A stretch of DNA of 64,000 bases from positions 26,351 through 90,350 of the forward strand of contig JBEBJQ010000007.1 in the NCBI GenBank assembly GCA_040079795.1, read 5' to 3'. The translations under genes and the position numbers were made by a program. The notes under the pieces were generated by a model, which had not been told where the DNA came from, ran no database searches, and saw only the letters and a program-made list of their open reading frames with translations. The DNA is from SXIZ01 sp040079795. GTDB lineage: Bacteria > Pseudomonadota > Gammaproteobacteria > Methylococcales > Methylomonadaceae. Positions 60,542-64,000 of the stretch are shown in pieces. The first letter of the stretch is position 1. The number at the start of each line of letters is the position of its first letter.

Positions 60542-62317
60542 TTAAGATAAACGCCATTTCCCTTCGCCCAACAGCTCCAATTGCTGGGCATGAAACGCTA
60601 GCAAACTGCTGCGATGGCCGACACTGATGATGATGGACTGCGGCAGAGATGCTTTCAACAAACAGTACATGGCGTACTCCAAGCCCTCATCCATTGCCGA
60701 ACTGGCTTCATCCAGAAAAATAATGCCCGCCTGGCTAATGATGGCACGGCCTATGGCTAAACGCTGCTGTTCGCCCAGCGATAATACCCCAGTCCAATTG
60801 GCTTCATCGTCTAAACGATTGACCAGATGTGGCAATTGGCACTGCACCAAAATTTCGGCGGTTTGTGTACCGTATTCAGCGGGCGCAGGATAATATAAAG
60901 CTGTCCGTAGCGATCCCAAGGGAATATAGGGTTTCTGCGGCAAAAACAAGGTCTCTTGGCTTTCGGGCCAAACGATGCGTCCGTCAGTAAAAGGCCATAA
61001 TCCTGCAATTGCGCGTAAGAGCGTGGTTTTGCCGACACCGGAAGCCCCTCTAATGAGTAAAGAATCACCCGCAGCCAATGCAAAATTTAGGTTTTCAAGC
61101 AACGGTGTTTGGGCTTGGGTGTTTACGTTTAGGGCGCAAATAAGCAATTGCTGTCCTTCTCGTGCCATCTGAACCTTGGGCAACTGTGCCGTCGCCTCCA
61201 TGATGTCCAAAAATCCGGACAGCCGATTAAGCACTGCACGGTAGCTGGTAAAATCATCATAAGAACTGCGGAAAAACGATAACGCCGTTTGCACTTGACC
61301 AAATGCCTCTACCGTTTGCATCATATCGCCCAAGGTAATTTGTTTATCGAACAAGCGCGGCGCTTGCGCGATAAACGGAAACACCACCGCCACTTGGCTG
61401 ATGGCGAAATTAAAGCCTTGAAACTTGAGTGAACGGTAGACAATCGCCCATTTATTGCTGATCACCTCAGCAAAACGCTGCATCAATCCTGCTTGCTCAA
61501 TCCTCTCGCCTTTGAAAAAGGCAATACTCTCACCGTACTCCCGCACCCGAATCAAGGCATATCGGAAGTCCGCATTGAGCTTTTCATTCAGAAAATTCAG
61601 CGCAATTAACGGTCTACCTAACTTGACAGCGAAGAGGGTCGCAATCAATACATACAGGTAAACCAAAAACACCATTGCCCGTGGAATCTCAACCCCTGCA
61701 ATCGCCAAAGCACCCGATAAGCCCCATAAGATCAAGGTAAACGAAAATAACGAGACGATGGCATCAAGCAAGCCCATAGACAAGCTCAAGGAAGTGCTGA
61801 CAAAGCTATCGACATCTTGTTGGATACGTTGATCCGGGTTATCGGCATCGTCAGGCAAATAGCGGCTCCGATAGTAAGCCTGCTGTTGCAACCAAGCCTC
61901 CATTAACGTATCCGTCAGCCAACGACGCCAACGAATCAAAAAAGCCTGTTGCAAGTAAAAATTCAGTAAGGCACGCCCGACATGGATAGCGGCGAGTATG
62001 CTAAACACCCCCAGCATAAACCAGAAGGCTTTAGCATCCAGATTTTGCATGGCACTATAAAAACCGTTATACCAAAACGAAAACAGGACGCTTAAGCGCA
62101 CGGCAAATAAAGTCAGCAGGATAATTAAAGTTAGCATCCCCATCGGCAGCATGCTGCGGGAAGGCATAAAATAAGGCCAAGCTAAGCGTTTAAACTGCCT
62201 TCCCCACTGCGTCCAACGACTTAAGGCAGCGACGATTAAAAACAAGCCGATTAAACTCAAGATAAAGGCTTTACCTAGCCAGACTAAAGTGGTCAGTAAT
62301 TCATTATTCCAATCCAT
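60542..62317 (-). CDS. SbmA/YddA-type ABC transporter, fused membrane and ATPase domains
   Basis: 591 aa. About six membrane helices (ABC_membrane_2 type, IRWRRWLTDTLMEAWLQQQA, DNPDQRIQQDVDSF) precede an ATPase domain with Walker A RGASGVGKTTLLRA, signature LSLGEQQRLAIGRA and Walker B IIFLDEASSAMD. The family moves vitamin B12, peptides or long-chain acyl groups. It sits 46 bp upstream of the DUF2796 gene on the same strand, so they may be linked, but it also has its own promoter region. Confidence 0.87.
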   Translation of the reverse strand: MDWNNELLTTLVWLGKAFILSLIGLFLIVAALSRWTQWGRQFKRLAWPYFMPSRSMLPMGMLTLIILLTLFAVRLSVLFSFWYNGFYSAMQNLDAKAFWFMLGVFSILAAIHVGRALLNFYLQQAFLIRWRRWLTDTLMEAWLQQQAYYRSRYLPDDADNPDQRIQQDVDSFVSTSLSLSMGLLDAIVSLFSFTLILWGLSGALAIAGVEIPRAMVFLVYLYVLIATLFAVKLGRPLIALNFLNEKLNADFRYALIRVREYGESIAFFKGERIEQAGLMQRFAEVISNKWAIVYRSLKFQGFNFAISQVAVVFPFIAQAPRLFDKQITLGDMMQTVEAFGQVQTALSFFRSSYDDFTSYRAVLNRLSGFLDIMEATAQLPKVQMAREGQQLLICALNVNTQAQTPLLENLNFALAAGDSLLIRGASGVGKTTLLRAIAGLWPFTDGRIVWPESQETLFLPQKPYIPLGSLRTALYYPAPAEYGTQTAEILVQCQLPHLVNRLDDEANWTGVLSLGEQQRLAIGRAIISQAGIIFLDEASSAMDEGLEYAMYCLLKASLPQSIIISVGHRSSLLAFHAQQLELLGEGKWRLS

Positions 62318-62436
62318 ATTAAACGCTACTCTCGCTAAATAAATCTAATGATGGTTGATAAACAAGGCTTAGTTGAGTACAGAATTATCATTTGTAAGGC
62401 ATAGAAAGCATGCCAAATCTACTTGGCTGATCCCAG

Positions 62437-62673
62437 TTATTCTAATGGCACAGAGCGATCATAGAGCGTTTCAGGCGCAACATCTAAATTGCCAGGCCAG
62501 CAGACGGTATCGAAAGCGACATAAGCTTGCTTAAAATGCGCCAAATCCTTAAGCGTAGTAAACACGCCACGCTGCAAATAAGGGCCCATGTCAAAGAGAC
62601 GGTGATCTCCAGTATCGAACCAAAGCTCAAGGGTAAAATCATCACGGGGAGAGACCCTAATAACAGACTCCAT
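62437..62673 (-). CDS. DUF2442 protein
   Basis: 78 aa (SVIRVSPRDDFTLELWFDTG; PYLQRGVFTTLKDLAHF; VAFDTVCWPGNLDVAPETLY), a clear DUF2442 protein. It follows the DUF4160 gene by 8 bp. Such pairs are common accessory genes, suspected but not proven to be toxin-antitoxin-like. Confidence 0.85.
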   Translation of the reverse strand: MESVIRVSPRDDFTLELWFDTGDHRLFDMGPYLQRGVFTTLKDLAHFKQAYVAFDTVCWPGNLDVAPETLYDRSVPLE

Positions 62674-62681
62674 ACCGCCAC

Positions 62682-62951
62682 CTAACGCAAGGGATCAATG
62701 GGAAATGGCGTTTGTCCATTCACAGCCAATTCCCAGTCAGCCAGCAAATCTTCTCGGCGAATCTCGATCCAAGCTTGAACCAAGCGAGTCTTCGATTGCG
62801 GAAATGAGCCGCTTAGCATCGCGCCATCCATAATCGAGAATGATGCATTCTCACCCTGATATCTCGCATGTATATGCGGTAATTTATGACGTTCATCATC
62901 ATAAAAATAAAGATGGATGATGATGCCGTAAAACATACTTATTGTTGGCAT
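62682..62951 (-). CDS. DUF4160 protein
   Basis: 89 aa from the ATG at 62951, preceded by GGAG; a GTG 9 bp earlier is less likely. The family marks are MFYGIIIHLYFYDDERHKLP, HIHARYQGENASFSIMDG and WIEIRREDLLADWELA. It is paired with DUF2442, an arrangement widespread in bacteria with no known function. Confidence 0.85.
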   Translation of the reverse strand: MPTISMFYGIIIHLYFYDDERHKLPHIHARYQGENASFSIMDGAMLSGSFPQSKTRLVQAWIEIRREDLLADWELAVNGQTPFPIDPLR

Positions 62952-63418
62952 AAATAACACTCCGTGAGTTACACAAATCCCAGCTTAGCAAATTAGATAG
63001 ATAGGAACAGTTAAAAAACCTAACCCAGAAAATTTGGGCATGGTTTTATTTATGGCTCCGTTTATACTTGAGAGCACAATGCTCTTAAGAGTACAAGTGA
63101 TAGTTTACCTTATCAGGAATTGAGGGCAGGAAATGTACCTTGATTGTTTTTCCATGACTTGTAAATCTGCGCCACCCTGCGGAAATGCCCACACACAGCA
63201 GAGTCTCATATGAAGTATAACGACATACGGGTGCATCGAAGCTTCGAAAATTCCGGATTCACTTCGCTGGGTCCGGGTTACTTTATATCGTCATTTCTCT
63301 CTGAGTTTAAATACGTCTCAATGCCCGTCGGATGTTTGGCCTTAAGACCCTGCTAAATTGCAAGACCTGACCATTTTTGCTATTTTCTATTGTGAGCTTT
63401 ACGGTCTTGGGACTTTCC
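62952..63418. other. Gene-poor gap
   Basis: No convincing gene. It holds small palindromes (CTCTTAAGAG at 63081-63090; TCGAAGCTTCGA at 63236-63247) and sequence resembling common intergenic repeat DNA (TTCCGGATTCACTTCGCTGG near 63250). Base composition becomes AT-rich toward 63418. Confidence 0.4.
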
Positions 63419-63916
63419 TTAACCAGAACAAAAAATTTTGGAAAAGAAAAAAAAGCCATATAAAAAACAAATTAATGTAAACAAACAGACCAAGTAATTA
63501 AAACTTTTTAACATGGATTTAGTGCTTTCAATTTTATTTAAAACAACTCCCCTATCTTTAGCTATTTCAGCTTCATCAAGCTTTGCTTTTTTGAGTAAAG
63601 AGTCAAAATTAGCGTTAAATTGTCCCCTTGTGTACTCAAGGTTATCTAGTAATTGTTCAACAGCTCGCCAGTTATAAACAGACCAAAATACGATAAGAAC
63701 CAAAGTTGCTAGCAATGGTAATGGGTCATCTACAAACTTCATGAGAAGAACTATGTAAGCACCAAATTGAATTGGCACAGTGCTGACTTTGGATAAAAAA
63801 TCAGTAATAGTAGATTGGTAATCTTTAAGGTATTTTTCTTTTTCTTTTTCTAAGTTATCTCTAAAATCTTCAAAAGAAAATTTACTTTTGAACAAATCAA
63901 AGTCTTTATTTGCCAA
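63419..63916 (-). CDS. AT-rich membrane protein of unknown function
   Basis: 165 aa. The only start before the upstream stop codon is TTG and there is no ribosome site. A charged N-terminal half with a coiled coil (FRDNLEKEKEKYLKDYQ) leads to two membrane helices around FGAYIVLLMKFVDDP and LLATLVLIVFWSVYNW, another charged helix and a final membrane segment (FNYLVCLFTLICFLYGFFFF). The AT-rich codon use differs from the neighbours, suggesting recent transfer. No family recognised. Confidence 0.5.
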   Translation of the reverse strand: MANKDFDLFKSKFSFEDFRDNLEKEKEKYLKDYQSTITDFLSKVSTVPIQFGAYIVLLMKFVDDPLPLLATLVLIVFWSVYNWRAVEQLLDNLEYTRGQFNANFDSLLKKAKLDEAEIAKDRGVVLNKIESTKSMLKSFNYLVCLFTLICFLYGFFFFSKIFCSG

Positions 63917-64000
63917 TTCAAATATTTATTTTAATATTGCACCCGAAATCCAATCCAGTGTATATGAAAAGAAATCAATTACTCCTTATGCCGGTCATCA

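Noticed and set aside
63240..63280. Possible tRNA or structured RNA in the right-hand gap
   Set aside because: Short palindromes only; no cloverleaf or T-loop GTTCGA-type pattern could be built.

Overview
The window looks like chromosome of a gammaproteobacterium. The MSHA pilus locus, the FecI/FecR/TonB iron-uptake genes, the MoxR-DUF58-transglutaminase trio, the ZrgA-like operon and MsrPQ all fit this. Moderate GC, intergenic palindromes and the gene mix suggest a Methylococcales-type methanotroph, but no methane or methanol oxidation gene is present, so that placement is inference only.

Region 1 (1-19.6 kb) is an iron/metal-siderophore uptake island, almost all on the minus strand. It holds three intact TonB-dependent receptors (1242-3779, 11746-14139, 15901-18351), PepSY membrane proteins downstream of receptors (one runs off the left edge, one is internally deleted, one is intact), a FecI/FecR pair, a complete TonB-ExbB-ExbD operon, and a sialidase-fold protein with a CxCC motif. 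The island is decaying: a receptor C-terminus is fused to an IS1182-like transposase N-terminus (7455-7847), a second receptor is a multiply frameshifted relic (18.5-19.3 kb), and next to it lie remnants of a toxin-antitoxin pair and of msrA. A ParDE cassette and a MITE-like repeat separate fecR from its likely receptor.

Region 2 (19.8-30.5 kb) carries an SRPBCC protein, a short LOV blue-light sensor, a fatty-acid hydroxylase/sterol-desaturase-family protein, the MsrPQ periplasmic methionine sulfoxide repair system, a radical-SAM protein of the spore-photoproduct-lyase family with a coupled SDR, CorA, and a MoxR / DUF58 / transglutaminase operon.

Region 3 (30.6-47.3 kb) is a nearly complete MSHA-type IV pilus locus in a rearranged layout. 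mshQ (minus) is at one end, then two major-type pilins with mshC, D, O, P (plus), converging on the assembly operon mshI-(pilN-like)-J-K-L-M-N-E-G (minus). No mshF was seen. The first pilin has a long leader that folds on paper into a pseudoknot plus hairpin closed by a stem. Six copies of a 28-bp palindrome occur only in 30.5-49.2 kb; two of them lie in frame inside mshD and mshK.

Region 4 (47.7-64 kb) has a membrane fatty-acid desaturase, a YjfB-like small protein, isocitrate dehydrogenase, a GH46-like chitosanase, exonuclease III, glnK-amtB behind a convincing NtrC/sigma-54 promoter, a membrane-anchored lytic transglycosylase, a ZrgA-like metal ABC operon (DUF2796, ATPase, permease, DUF3299), an SbmA/YddA-type ABC exporter, a DUF4160/DUF2442 pair and an AT-rich membrane protein. 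No rRNA, tRNA, CRISPR array or intact insertion sequence was recognised.
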